Positions 8,236 through 16,132 of a stretch of DNA of 33,950 nt are shown in pieces. This DNA comes from Streptomyces diastatochromogenes (GTDB lineage Bacteria; Actinomycetota; Actinomycetes; Streptomycetales; Streptomycetaceae): positions 1-33,950 of the forward strand of contig LRTP01000544.1 in assembly GCA_001550305.1 (NCBI GenBank), written 5' to 3'. The notes below the pieces were generated by a model. That model searched no databases and was not told the origin of the DNA. It saw nothing but the letters and a program-made list of their open reading frames with translations. The translations under genes were made by a program, and so were the position numbers. The stretch's first letter is position 1, and each line of letters opens with the position of its first letter.

Positions 8236-8703
8236 ATGGGCGGCGGCAGCTGGAACCCGCCGCCCCACGACGTGCCCCACGGGCTCGCCACCTTCGGCGC
8301 CCAGTTCGCCGAGGTCGCCGTCGACCCCGACCTCGGTGTCGTCCGCGTGCGGCGTATGACCGGAGTGTTCGCCCCCGGCCGGGTGCTCAACACCAAAACC
8401 GCCCGCAGCCAGGCCGTGGGCGGCATGCTGTGGGGCCTCAGCCACGCCCTGCTGGAATCGACCCTCGTCGACGCCCGCGACGGCCGCTGGGCCAACACCG
8501 GCCTCGGCGAATACCTCGTGCCCGTGAACGCCGACGCCCCCGACATCGACATCGAGTTCGTGGACGTCCAGGACAAGGTGGTCAACCCCCTGGGAGTCAA
8601 GGGGATCGGAGAGATCGGCACGGTCGGCGCCGCCGCCAACACCAACGCCACCGTCTACGCGATCGCCGAACGCGCGGCCGACCTCGTGCGCCCCCGTTCG
8701 TAG
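8236..8703 (+). pseudogene. C-terminal remnant of a xanthine dehydrogenase/CoxL-type molybdopterin-binding subunit
   Basis: About 155 codons survive from an enzyme subunit that is normally 700-800 residues long. The retained part matches the C-terminal region of molybdenum hydroxylase large subunits: TFGAQFAEVAVDPDLG, VRRMTGVFAPGRVLNTKTA, AVGGMLWGLSHALLE, NTGLGEYLVPVNADAPDID and GVKGIGEIGTVGAAANTNA. The last includes the conserved GxKGxGE(I/T)G motif near the active site. Nothing upstream encodes the rest: the BrkB gene ends at 8203 in another frame. No FAD or [2Fe-2S] subunit is present. An ATG at 8236 with a G-rich upstream stretch could still allow translation, but the fragment cannot bind the cofactor alone. 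Confidence 0.85.
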
Positions 8704-8717
8704 CCGCCCGCACACAC

Positions 8718-9617
8718 CTATGGCGGAAACAGCCATTCCATCGCGGCGAGGCTCTTGTCGACGTACCTGCCTTGGTCCGTCTCGATGCCGTGTGCCAGGT
8801 CCTCGAGGACACTGCATCTGGCGTAGAACACGGCGCGCTCGCTGAGAGCCGCGAGGTCGTCGGCGTCGGTTCGACAGCTGCTGATGGCGGCGCGGGTGGC
8901 GGCGGGGCCGAGATCCCGGTAGATCAGCCCGAAGTCGTAGGCCGGATCGACGACGGCTGCGTCGCTCCAGTCGATGATGCCGGTCACCGTCCATGCGACC
9001 GGGTCGATGAGAACGTGCTCGATCCCCAGATCGTTGTGGGAGAACGTTGGGGTGCATCCATCGTGCGGTGGTGCGGCATCCAAGAACGCCTCGACGGGTC
9101 GGCGGTGCGCCGCCGGTACCCGCCCGGCTACCGTCACATAGTTCTCCGTGGCCTCTTGTCGCCACTCGGCCAGCGGCTGGTGGTCCACGTCCACCAGATC
9201 GGCCAGCCGTTCGATCGGAACAGCGTGCAGCGCGGTGAGCAACTCGCCGAGCGTGGCGCCGATCGACGTGCCGTGGGCCGATCGCTGGTGCCGCGACATG
9301 TCCAACAGCGGTGCGCCGGGGAGCTTGTAGTAGGCCAGACATCCCTGCTCCGCGACCGTGAACGTCGGTTCGGGGACGGGCAGCGGCGAGATGTCGGCGA
9401 CGGCAGCAAGTACGCGGGCCTCGCGGCCCACCAGTGATGCCCGCCGTGCCAGGTCGGGCTCCTTGCTGAAGCGCACGATCAGCTCACCGTTGACCTCGTA
9501 CGCCAGGTTGTCCAGGCCCTCGCCGAGCGGCACAACGGAGTCGATCTGATAGTCGAGCATGTGCGTCACCACGACGCTGCGGACGTCTGCGACGCGGTCG
9601 CGGCTGGGACTGGTCAT
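8718..9617 (-). CDS. Aminoglycoside phosphotransferase (APH)-family kinase
   Basis: The product is 299 residues from the ATG at 9617, preceded by GAGGG; an ATG at 9662 is in frame but lacks a ribosome site. The bilobal kinase-like APH fold is recognisable. The nucleotide lobe has LGEGLDNLAYEVNGELIVRFSK, with the ATP-contacting lysine as the last residue. The catalytic loop is HNDLGIEHVLID and the metal-binding loop is IIDWSDAAVVDPAYDF. The usual HxDxxxxN asparagine is His here, seen only in some family members, so catalysis may be atypical. The family phosphorylates antibiotics but also many small metabolites. The position between a remnant and a GNAT gene gives no substrate clue, so an actual resistance role is unproven. 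Confidence 0.88.
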   Translation of the reverse strand: MTSPSRDRVADVRSVVVTHMLDYQIDSVVPLGEGLDNLAYEVNGELIVRFSKEPDLARRASLVGREARVLAAVADISPLPVPEPTFTVAEQGCLAYYKLPGAPLLDMSRHQRSAHGTSIGATLGELLTALHAVPIERLADLVDVDHQPLAEWRQEATENYVTVAGRVPAAHRRPVEAFLDAAPPHDGCTPTFSHNDLGIEHVLIDPVAWTVTGIIDWSDAAVVDPAYDFGLIYRDLGPAATRAAISSCRTDADDLAALSERAVFYARCSVLEDLAHGIETDQGRYVDKSLAAMEWLFPP

Positions 9618-9703
9618 CTGCCGACCCTCATCAATCGATCGCATGAAGCCGACGGTGGTCATCGGGTGGCCACGCCGTCCCCGGCCAGGCCCGCAAAGGC
9701 GTC

Positions 9704-10141
9704 CTACCGGGCGATCGGGAAGCGGTGGACCGTCGACAGCCGGGCCTGGAAGCCCAGACGTTCATAAAGCCGGTTCGCTGCCGCACGATCCGGCCGGGAG
9801 GTGAGATCAACCGTCCGGGCGCCCGCCTCCTGGGCAATCCGCAAGGCCTCCTGGGTGAGGAGGCCGGCGACTCCCCGGCCCCGCGCGAGGCTGTCCACGA
9901 CCACGTCTTCGACACGGGCTCGCAGGCCGGACGGCAAGGGCAGCAGCACCAGAGTCAGGGTGCCGACGATGTCATCGGATGTCCGGGCGACGAGCACCGT
10001 GTTGGCCTCGCACGTCACCATCCGGTCGATCGCCTCGTAATCGAGCGGGTCCGCCGTCGAAGACAATTGCGGTAGCAGCCGGCCGAAGGCATCCACGAGT
10101 TCCTGACTCGCTTCCCGGGCGATCTCTACACGGACGTCCAT
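9704..10141 (-). CDS. GNAT-family N-acetyltransferase
   Basis: The product has 145 residues, the size of a single GNAT domain. The acetyl-CoA-binding motif A is visible as VEDVVVDSLARGRGVAGLL (about residues 77-95); RGRGVA takes the place of the consensus Q/RxxGxG/A. The C-terminal signature AANRLYERLGF is also typical. Upstream of the ATG at 10141 there is no strong ribosome site. It lies 86 bp from the APH-like gene on the same strand and may be co-transcribed with it. The substrate is unknown; small molecules and protein N-termini are both possible. Confidence 0.9.
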   Translation of the reverse strand: MDVRVEIAREASQELVDAFGRLLPQLSSTADPLDYEAIDRMVTCEANTVLVARTSDDIVGTLTLVLLPLPSGLRARVEDVVVDSLARGRGVAGLLTQEALRIAQEAGARTVDLTSRPDRAAANRLYERLGFQARLSTVHRFPIAR

Positions 10142-10212
10142 GCCGTGAGCCTATCCATCGCCCGGGACCGATCAGGGCCACCTTGCGCGGACCACTCCTC
10201 GGGGGCCCTGGT

Positions 10213-11118
10213 TCACTCTCCGGGGCCCTCGACGAAGACCGGCTCCGGGGCCCAGTCGGTCAGGATCTTGTCGTCGATGCGTTCGAGCACCGTCGAGCCG
10301 AAGAGCGCGACCGCCATGCGCACCTGGCGCGGGTCGTACGCCTGCGTATCCGGGCGCGTCGCCGGATCCAGGTCCGCGAACCGTTCACGCGCCATCCGGA
10401 GTACTTTCTCCCCCTTGCCGGTTGTGGTGGGCAGCCATCGCGGCATGACCGGACCGCCCGGAACCGCCTGTCCCAGAGCCGCCATGCCGATGATCAACGC
10501 CAGTACGGCTCGGATCCAGGCGTGGTCGAGGACCAGTACGGCGACTACCGGCACCGCCGCCGCCGTGGCGGCCGTCGACCACCGTCCCCGGAGCCGCTGT
10601 CGGCCGGGAACGGGCTCGAACGGACCTCGCGCGTAGCCCTCACCGATCAACCGCGCCTCTGCCTCGTCGAGAAGGTGGTGGGCGTTCGGCGCGTGCAGAT
10701 TCCACAGGTAGTCGCCCTCGCCGTGGGCAGAGGAGAAGGCAGGATCGGGCACACGCAGGGGTGTCGCCGCGGTCCACAGTTCGCGCTCGAACTCGTCGGC
10801 GTCTTCGGGCAATGTGCCGCGCGCGACCCAACGCTGTTGGCCGGGTTCATCGGGCGACGTCCGGTGCAGCAGCCCCTCGGCCACCAGCCTGGCCACTGCC
10901 CCCTGTTTCACCCCCCAATGGTCCCGGCCGCTCAGCGAGCCCAGGGCCAGTGGACCGAGTCGTTCCACGGCATCCGGTTCGACGACGGCGCTGTGCCGGT
11001 CCTGGTCCACGAACGCCTTCAGCCGGGCATCCTCTGCAGTGCCGCGCGCCTTGCCGTCGAGCGACCACGCCGTCGACGCGATCACCAGATAGCCCGCGAA
11101 TATGAGCCACTCCGTCAT
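10213..11118 (-). CDS. Conserved membrane protein, possibly TIGR04222-like
   Basis: The product is 301 residues from the ATG at 11118. An N-terminal hydrophobic helix (WLIFAGYLVIASTAW) is followed by a soluble domain of about 160 residues. A hydrophobic pair comes next (about 190-230, TAAAVPVVAVLVLDHAWIRAVLALIIGMAALG), then a polar C-terminal region. The soluble part contains a winged-helix-like stretch (WGVKQGAVARLVAEGLL). This arrangement and the Streptomyces context recall TIGR04222 membrane proteins, a family of unknown function, but the match is by eye and weak. It stands alone on its strand and shows no clear operon partner. Confidence 0.7.
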   Translation of the reverse strand: MTEWLIFAGYLVIASTAWSLDGKARGTAEDARLKAFVDQDRHSAVVEPDAVERLGPLALGSLSGRDHWGVKQGAVARLVAEGLLHRTSPDEPGQQRWVARGTLPEDADEFERELWTAATPLRVPDPAFSSAHGEGDYLWNLHAPNAHHLLDEAEARLIGEGYARGPFEPVPGRQRLRGRWSTAATAAAVPVVAVLVLDHAWIRAVLALIIGMAALGQAVPGGPVMPRWLPTTTGKGEKVLRMARERFADLDPATRPDTQAYDPRQVRMAVALFGSTVLERIDDKILTDWAPEPVFVEGPGE

Positions 11119-11169
11119 GCAGGTCAGTATCCCCGTGGCCCGGTGCCTGACCCGTCCGCTCACCCGGAA

Positions 11170-11227
11170 CGGGCAGCCCATCTCCAACGGCCATGGATTC
11201 AAGGGCTGTTGTCAGTTGGGCTGCCCG
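11170..11227. repeat. Inverted repeat, 11-bp perfect arms
   Basis: CGGGCAGCCCA at 11170-11180 is mirrored by TGGGCTGCCCG at 11217-11227, with 36 bp between. The pair sits in the gap between the membrane protein (start 11118) and the ABM gene (end 11277). It could be a long-loop terminator for the leftward ABM gene or the ends of a small insertion. No T-run follows. Confidence 0.5.
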
Positions 11228-11276
11228 CCACCGGGGACCAAGGGCGTGACGCCTCATGCGGCCGGCCCGAACACCG

Positions 11277-11561
11277 TCATGCGGAAGCCACCACCTCGCC
11301 TGCCATGACCTGGGGAGGGTTGGGGAGCAGTGACGCGAGGTTGTCCCGCACGAAGTCCGCAGCCCTCGAGATCGATTCGTCGGCACCGGCCCGGTCCTGG
11401 AAGACGCTGGTCGAGATCATCGCCCCGTCCCCGGTATCGATCCAGTAGTAGGCCACGAAGCCGGGGACCTGGCGCATCAGCGGCACGAACCCCTCGTTCA
11501 CGAGACGTGCGGCCTCGGCCGAATCGGTCACCCCTTCGTACCGCCGGATCGCTGCGTACAT
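11277..11561 (-). CDS. Antibiotic biosynthesis monooxygenase (ABM)-like small protein
   Basis: The product has 94 residues. I chose the ATG at 11561 because GAGGAG lies seven bases upstream and MYAAIRRYEG is a natural start for this family. The same frame is open further upstream (see 11562-11897). The sequence is a single dimeric alpha/beta-barrel domain: RRYEGVTDSAEAARLVNEGF, then VPGFVAYYWIDTGDGAMIST, SVFQDRAGADES and a helical end with ASLLPNPPQVMAGEVVA. ABM/YdhR-type proteins act as cofactor-free monooxygenases or as small stress proteins. No polyketide genes are nearby, so a generic role is more likely. It lies downstream of the PP2C regulator on the same strand. Confidence 0.8.
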   Translation of the reverse strand: MYAAIRRYEGVTDSAEAARLVNEGFVPLMRQVPGFVAYYWIDTGDGAMISTSVFQDRAGADESISRAADFVRDNLASLLPNPPQVMAGEVVASA

Positions 11562-11897
11562 GGCCAAACTCCTCACGGCGTTCTGGGTTCGTCCTTTGCT
11601 GAGACGTCGTACCCCTGCGACGGCCGCCTGGCTCATGAGGCGTCCGGCAATCACCTGAAGGGCCGCCTCGGGCGATCCGAACGGCGGTAGTCCGTTCGGT
11701 ACGTCAGGGGGCGCAGGTGCGGGTCGCGGTCGGATGTCTGTGGCGTCCTCGGGAATGTCGCAGCCGAGGACCATCGCGGTGGGGCCGCCCGCGAACGGGA
11801 TCCGGAAGACAGTCCACTGGTCCTCGTCGCGCAGCGCGTCGAAGGCCGCGTCGCGCCTACGCGTGGGCCGTTGGTCGCTGCCATCGGGGATTGCGGG
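11562..11897 (-). pseudogene. Open frame without a start codon, probable gene remnant fused ahead of the ABM gene
   Basis: The stop of the PP2C regulator gene (ending 11898) is followed, in the same frame, by 112 open codons running into the ABM gene. The upstream portion has strong coding character, with RRRDAAFDALRDEDQWTVF and RIPFAGGPTAMVLGCDIPE. There is no ATG, GTG or TTG before the ATG at 11774. Third-position GC drops after about codon 50 (CGA, GCA, CCT, CTA codons), suggesting decay. The likely reading is the interior of a lost gene whose 5' end is gone. A longer ABM protein starting at 11774 is the alternative. I do not recognise the family. Confidence 0.5.
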
Positions 11898-14333
11898 TCA
11901 CGGGTGCGGCAGCGGCTGCTCTGTCCAGACGGTCTTGCCGTCGTGGCTGTAGCGGGTACCCCACCGCTCCGTGAGCTGCGCGACCAGGAAGAGCCCGCGT
12001 CCGCCCTCGTCCGTGCTGAGGGCCCGTCGCAGGTGAGGGGACGTGTGGCTGGCGTCCGACACCTCACAGATCAGGCAGTGCGTACGGATGAGGCGCAGGG
12101 TGACGGGGCCGGCCGCGTACCGGTAGGCGTTGGTGACGAGCTCGCTGGCGACCAGCTCGGTGGTGAAGGTCAGTTCCGTCAGCCCCCATTCGGTCAGTTT
12201 CGCCGTGGCCAGCTCCCTGGCACGGGCGGCGGCGGTCGCTTCCAGGGGCAGCTGCCAGATGGCGACATCCTGTGGCGGTAGCACCCGGGTACGGGCGATG
12301 AGGAGCGCGACGTCGTCGGTGGGGAGGTGCTCCTTCGGCAGCAGCGCTTCGACCACGGCGTGGCAGGTGCTGTCCAGAGGATCGGCGACGTGGGTGAGAC
12401 ATTCGTCCAGGTGCTCCAGCGCGGCGTCGATGTCGCCGTTGCGCGCCTCCAGAAGACCGTTGGTGTAGAGCGTGAGCAGGCTGCCCTCGGGGAGGTCGAG
12501 GTCGTACGTTTCGAACGGCAGCCCGCCCAGACCCAGCGGTGGACCCGCGGGCAGGTCGAGCACGGTCACCTCGCCGTCCGGAGTGGACAGCAACGGTGCC
12601 GGGTGACCGGCGCGTGCCAGGGAGCAGTGCCGGGAGACCGGATCGTAGACCGCGTACACGCAGGTGGCCCCGAGCATCTGCTCCACTGTGGACCCGCTGC
12701 CGTCGGCGTTCGCCTCCAGCTCGGCGGCCAGCAGGCTGACCAGATCGTCCAGCCGTGCCACCACCTCGTCCGGTTCCAGGTCGAGGCTGGCCAGGGTGCG
12801 CACGGCGGCGCGCAGGCGGCCCATGGAGGCCGCGGCGTGGAGCCCGTGGCCGACCACGTCTCCCACCACGAGTGCGACCCGGGCCCCGGACAACGGGATC
12901 ACGTCGAACCAGTCACCGCCGATGCCCGGTTCACCGCTCGCCGGGAGATATCGGCAGGCCACCTCGACCGCCGGCAGGTCGGACACCGCGCTCGGCAGCA
13001 GACTGCGCTGCAGAGTCAGAGCGGCGCTCTGCTGCTGGGTGAAGCGGCGCGCGTTGTCGATGCAGACGGCCGCACGCGAGGAAAACTCATGGGCCACCGC
13101 GGCATCGTCGTCCTCGAAAGGCTCCGAATGGCGCACTCGCCACAGGCTCACCACGCCCAGCACCAGGCCGCGAGCCACAAGGGGCACCACGATCAGCGAA
13201 TGAACGCCGAGACCCATGGCTATCTCGATCCGCCGCCGGTCCATGGCGTACCACTCGGGGCGCAGGGACAGCAGCCGGTCGAGAATCGGGCGACGCTCGG
13301 CCAAGCACCGCGCCTGCGGGGAATCCGGAAGGAGCGGGACCACCTCGCCCTCCTGGTACGGGACCCGGCGTTCCGGGGGCGAGAGGGCCACTCGGAGCAG
13401 CGGACCTCTCACACCGGGGGGTGGTTCGTCACCAAGTGTCACCGGCTTCATGAGGTCCACCGAGCAGTAGTCGGCGAGGCCGTGGGAGGCCACCTCGGCC
13501 AGCTCCCGGGCCGTCTGTGCCACGTCCAGTGAGGTTCCGATCCGGGCGCTCGCCTCGTTCAGCAGGGCGAGCCTGCGTTGGGCCCGGTGGCGGTCGGTCA
13601 CGTCCTCGATCGTCTCGGCCACGCCGAGAACCCGGCCCGCGGGGTCTTCCATCCGGAACGCCGAGACGGACACGATCCGGTCCCGGCCCGGATCATGGCG
13701 TGCCCTGGCCGACTGCTCCGTGAAGATCAACGGCTCGCCGGTCTCCAGGACGTGCCGTACCCGCTCCTCGGTCGGACCCGCGTCCTCGTCGACCATGAAT
13801 TCGCGAGGGCGACGGCCCACCGGCGCCTCGGCCGGGACACCGCTTGCCTTCTCGACCGCGCGGTTGACCCGGATCACCCTGCTGTCCGGGCCGTAAGTGA
13901 CCAGACCGATCGGGGACCGGCGGTACAGGCCGTCCAGCAGCGCACGGTCCCGCTGCCAGGCGATGACCTCCGCGGCGGGGGCTCCGACCAGGACCCACTC
14001 CTGACCGTCCCCGTCCCGAGTGATCGCGCGGGCCCGGAAACCCATCTCCACCCGTCGTCCGTCGCGGTGCCGGACGGGCAGGACCCCGAACCAGCCGCCC
14101 GTCCTCATGGCGTCCACGACGACGGACCGCACGACAGGCAGGTCACGGGCGTCCACCAGGAGGTCCTGCCACGCCCGTCCGATCACTTCCTTGGCCGGAT
14201 AGCCCAGCAGCTCCTGTGCCCGTGTGCTCCAGCCGACCACGTCGCCTCGATCGTCGAGCACGGCCGAGGCGCCGCGGCCGAGGGCGAACGGATCCTCAGG
14301 ACTCTCGCTGAAATGCATCGACGGCATCCCCAT
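11898..14333 (-). CDS. PAS-PAS-GAF-PP2C(SpoIIE)-HATPase multidomain regulator
   Basis: The product has 811 residues if started at the ATG at 14333 (GGTGG five bases upstream); 14327 is an alternative. Domains in order: PAS about 18-125 (GWSTRAQELLGYPAKEVIG), PAS about 145-260 ending in VTDRHRAQRRLALLNEAS, and GAF about 275-440. Then comes a SpoIIE/PP2C phosphatase about 465-685, with GIGGDWFDVIPL, LVVGDVVGHGLHAAASMG and RAGHPAPLL. A histidine-kinase-like anti-sigma ATPase closes the protein at about 700-805, with N-box ELVTNAYRYA and GGRGLFLVAQL. Metal-binding Asp residues of the phosphatase are present. Proteins of this type dephosphorylate anti-anti-sigma factors and bind sigma factors in partner-switching networks. 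Sensing is probably through PAS/GAF. No STAS partner is encoded adjacent, so the target is unknown. It appears soluble. Confidence 0.94.
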   Translation of the reverse strand: MGMPSMHFSESPEDPFALGRGASAVLDDRGDVVGWSTRAQELLGYPAKEVIGRAWQDLLVDARDLPVVRSVVVDAMRTGGWFGVLPVRHRDGRRVEMGFRARAITRDGDGQEWVLVGAPAAEVIAWQRDRALLDGLYRRSPIGLVTYGPDSRVIRVNRAVEKASGVPAEAPVGRRPREFMVDEDAGPTEERVRHVLETGEPLIFTEQSARARHDPGRDRIVSVSAFRMEDPAGRVLGVAETIEDVTDRHRAQRRLALLNEASARIGTSLDVAQTARELAEVASHGLADYCSVDLMKPVTLGDEPPPGVRGPLLRVALSPPERRVPYQEGEVVPLLPDSPQARCLAERRPILDRLLSLRPEWYAMDRRRIEIAMGLGVHSLIVVPLVARGLVLGVVSLWRVRHSEPFEDDDAAVAHEFSSRAAVCIDNARRFTQQQSAALTLQRSLLPSAVSDLPAVEVACRYLPASGEPGIGGDWFDVIPLSGARVALVVGDVVGHGLHAAASMGRLRAAVRTLASLDLEPDEVVARLDDLVSLLAAELEANADGSGSTVEQMLGATCVYAVYDPVSRHCSLARAGHPAPLLSTPDGEVTVLDLPAGPPLGLGGLPFETYDLDLPEGSLLTLYTNGLLEARNGDIDAALEHLDECLTHVADPLDSTCHAVVEALLPKEHLPTDDVALLIARTRVLPPQDVAIWQLPLEATAAARARELATAKLTEWGLTELTFTTELVASELVTNAYRYAAGPVTLRLIRTHCLICEVSDASHTSPHLRRALSTDEGGRGLFLVAQLTERWGTRYSHDGKTVWTEQPLPHP

Positions 14334-14541
14334 GGCCACCACCTTGCCTACGTGACTCCGATGTTCCTCCCCGCGCTCTCCGTTCGCGACCTTCCCGTTC
14401 CTCTCGGCCCGGCAGAACGACTCTCTCGGCCCGACAGGACGACCCGGCCGTGGCACCCCGCCAACGACGATCGACGCCATGCCCGGTCGGGCCGGACTCA
14501 GGCCGGCTCGGCCACGTCGCCGATCCCCCCGGCACCTCCGG

Positions 14542-14697
14542 CTACGTCCCCGACACCCCCGGAGCCGACGCGACACCCGTCGGACAGGACGCCCCCCGGT
14601 TGCTCTCGGACGGGCTACTCAGCTTGACCCCCGTCCCTCCTGTGCCGCAGTAGCCGGCCGGGTTCTTGTCGAGGTACTGCTGGTGGCAGTGCTCAAT
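14542..14697 (-). pseudogene. C-terminal remnant of a second msrA
   Basis: The frame ending with TAG at 14542-14544 reads IEHCHQQYLDKNPAGYCG, then TGGTGVKLSS, a short extra stretch, and SCPTGVASAPGVSGT. This matches the extreme C-terminus of MsrA, compare [16 protein letters not shown] and [12 protein letters not shown] in the intact gene at 15368-16042. The nucleotide sequences differ at many positions, so it is an old paralogue and not a recent duplication. About 12 extra codons split GGTGV from SCPTGVA. Homology begins right at the stop of the hypothetical gene at 14693, and the catalytic GCFWG region is absent. Confidence 0.75.
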
Positions 14698-15358
14698 GGC
14701 CAAGAGGGGCCGCTGCGGCGTATGCGACGAGGTTCGCGAAGCGCAGCCACACGAGCAGATGACCGTTCAGGGGCGCGTAGCCCGGACGGATGAGGCTCTG
14801 GATTCGGAGGATCGTCTCGGCCAGGGCGTCTCGCGTCGGGGCGTCCACATGGCCGAGGTTCGTGAGGTACGAGGTGGCACAGCTGTCGAGGCGGGCGTGC
14901 AGGTCGGCCGGCTGCTGGGCCTGGTTGTCGCGGTACAGACTCTCGTCCGGGAAGGGAAAACGCTGGAACGCCGTGTGGCGGTTCGCTACGGCAGCGATGA
15001 GTCCCAAGCGAGAGGGTTCCGTTTCGCTGGGCCAGCGGGGTCCCGTCATCTGCGGTGTGTCGATGCGGCGTGGGGTGCGTCGGCCGGCCGCTTTCTCCGC
15101 GTGACGCCGGACGGCGAAGGCATCGACCTCGTTGAGCCGGACCGCTCGGCTGGCTTCCAAGGTCTCCAGCGCGCGCAGCAGAGCCGCCGGGTCTTTGCGG
15201 AGATCAGGGGAAGGGCGTGCCGTCGCAGCGAGGTAGGCCCAGGTCGCGTTGAAGCCGAGTGGACAGTACTGCCCGACGGCACATCTGAGGGAGGTGTGCC
15301 GTCGGGCGAGTGGCAACTGCTCGTCGCGCACCCTGCGCGCGTAGGTTCTGAAGCCCAT
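14693..15358 (-). CDS. Hypothetical protein between msrA and an msrA remnant
   Basis: The product has 221 residues and is probably soluble and largely helical. No signal peptide or transmembrane helix is obvious. It is rich in Arg and Ala and contains Trp/Tyr-rich spots such as GFNATWAYLAA, PDESLYRDNQAQQP and GYAPLNGHLLVWLRFANLVAY. I do not recognise a family or catalytic motif. The ATG at 15358 lies 9 bp after the msrA stop with no clear ribosome site, so translation is probably coupled to msrA. The 3' end abuts the msrA C-terminal remnant. This suggests that the gene arrived by insertion or recombination at a duplicated msrA locus. Confidence 0.7.
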   Translation of the reverse strand: MGFRTYARRVRDEQLPLARRHTSLRCAVGQYCPLGFNATWAYLAATARPSPDLRKDPAALLRALETLEASRAVRLNEVDAFAVRRHAEKAAGRRTPRRIDTPQMTGPRWPSETEPSRLGLIAAVANRHTAFQRFPFPDESLYRDNQAQQPADLHARLDSCATSYLTNLGHVDAPTRDALAETILRIQSLIRPGYAPLNGHLLVWLRFANLVAYAAAAPLGH

Positions 15359-15367
15359 CCGGCGACG

Positions 15368-16042
15368 TCAGCCTGCGACCCGAGCCACGCCGGTCGGGCA
15401 GGAGACGCCGGTCCCGCCCAGCCCGCAGTACCCGTCCGGGTTTTTGCTGCCTGAAAGGTACTGCTGGTGATAGCCCTCGGCCGGGTAGAAGGTGCGGCCT
15501 TCCGCGGGGAGGAGTTCGGTGGTGATGGTGCCGTAGCCGGAGGAGGTCAGGACCTTCTGGTAGGCGTCGCGGGAGGCGGCCGCCGTGGCTGCCTGGGCAG
15601 GGGTGTGGGTGTGGACGGCGGAGCGGTACTGGGTGCCGACGTCGTTGCCCTGGCGGAAGCCCTGGGTCGGGTTGTGGGACTCCCAGAAGACCTGGAGGAG
15701 GCGCTCGTAGGAGATCAGGCCGGGGTCGTGGACCACGCGGACGACCTCCGCGTGGCCGGTCAGGCCCGAGCAGACCTCCTCGTACGTGGGGTGCTCGGTG
15801 AAGCCGCCCTGGTAGCCGACCAGGGTCGTGCACACGCCCGTCGGGAGCTGCCAGAACTTGCGCTCGGCGCCCCAGAAACAGCCCATGCCGAAGTCGGCGA
15901 TCTCCAGGCCCTCGGGGTAGGGGCCGAGGAGGGGGTTGCCGAGGACGGTGTGCCGGTCGGGGACCGTGAAGATCGGCTCCGGGCGGCCGCGCAGTGCCTG
16001 TTCGGCGGTCGGGAGCTGAGGGGTACGGCTGTGCGGGAACAT
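15368..16042 (-). CDS. msrA: Peptide-methionine (S)-S-oxide reductase MsrA
   Basis: The product has 224 residues; the ATG at 16042 follows GGAG with five bases between. The catalytic motif GCFWG (Cys55) is intact, and two recycling cysteines sit in [12 protein letters not shown] (Cys206 and Cys215). [18 protein letters not shown] and [13 protein letters not shown] are classic MsrA segments. The N-terminal extension of about 45 residues is usual in actinobacteria. The enzyme reduces methionine-S-sulfoxide in damaged proteins using thiol reductants. A perfect SigR-type promoter lies about 50 bp upstream (16093-16118), consistent with induction by thiol oxidation. The gene is followed directly by the hypothetical gene at 14693-15358. 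Confidence 0.97.
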   Translation of the reverse strand: MFPHSRTPQLPTAEQALRGRPEPIFTVPDRHTVLGNPLLGPYPEGLEIADFGMGCFWGAERKFWQLPTGVCTTLVGYQGGFTEHPTYEEVCSGLTGHAEVVRVVHDPGLISYERLLQVFWESHNPTQGFRQGNDVGTQYRSAVHTHTPAQAATAAASRDAYQKVLTSSGYGTITTELLPAEGRTFYPAEGYHQQYLSGSKNPDGYCGLGGTGVSCPTGVARVAG

Positions 16043-16092
16043 GCGGTCTCCACGGGGTCACAGGGGCACGGGGCCGGGGCGCCGTGGTGTTC

Positions 16093-16118
16093 AACGGGTG
16101 AGCCCCGGTCGGGATTCC
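16093..16118 (-). promoter_or_regulatory. SigR-type promoter of msrA
   Basis: On the minus strand GGAAT (16118-16114) is followed by exactly 18 bases and then GTT (16095-16093). This is the full consensus GGAAT-N18-GTT recognised by the thiol-oxidative-stress sigma factor SigR in Streptomyces. The -10 element is about 50 bp before the msrA ATG. The match is seen; SigR control is inferred from the known consensus. Confidence 0.85.
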
Positions 16119-16132
16119 GGGCTCGTACGCCC

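Noticed and set aside
7177..8703. A single 508-residue plus-strand protein
   Set aside because: Its first two thirds are an Arg/Pro-rich out-of-frame reading of the BrkB gene; only the last 155 or so codons are real, as the molybdenum hydroxylase remnant.
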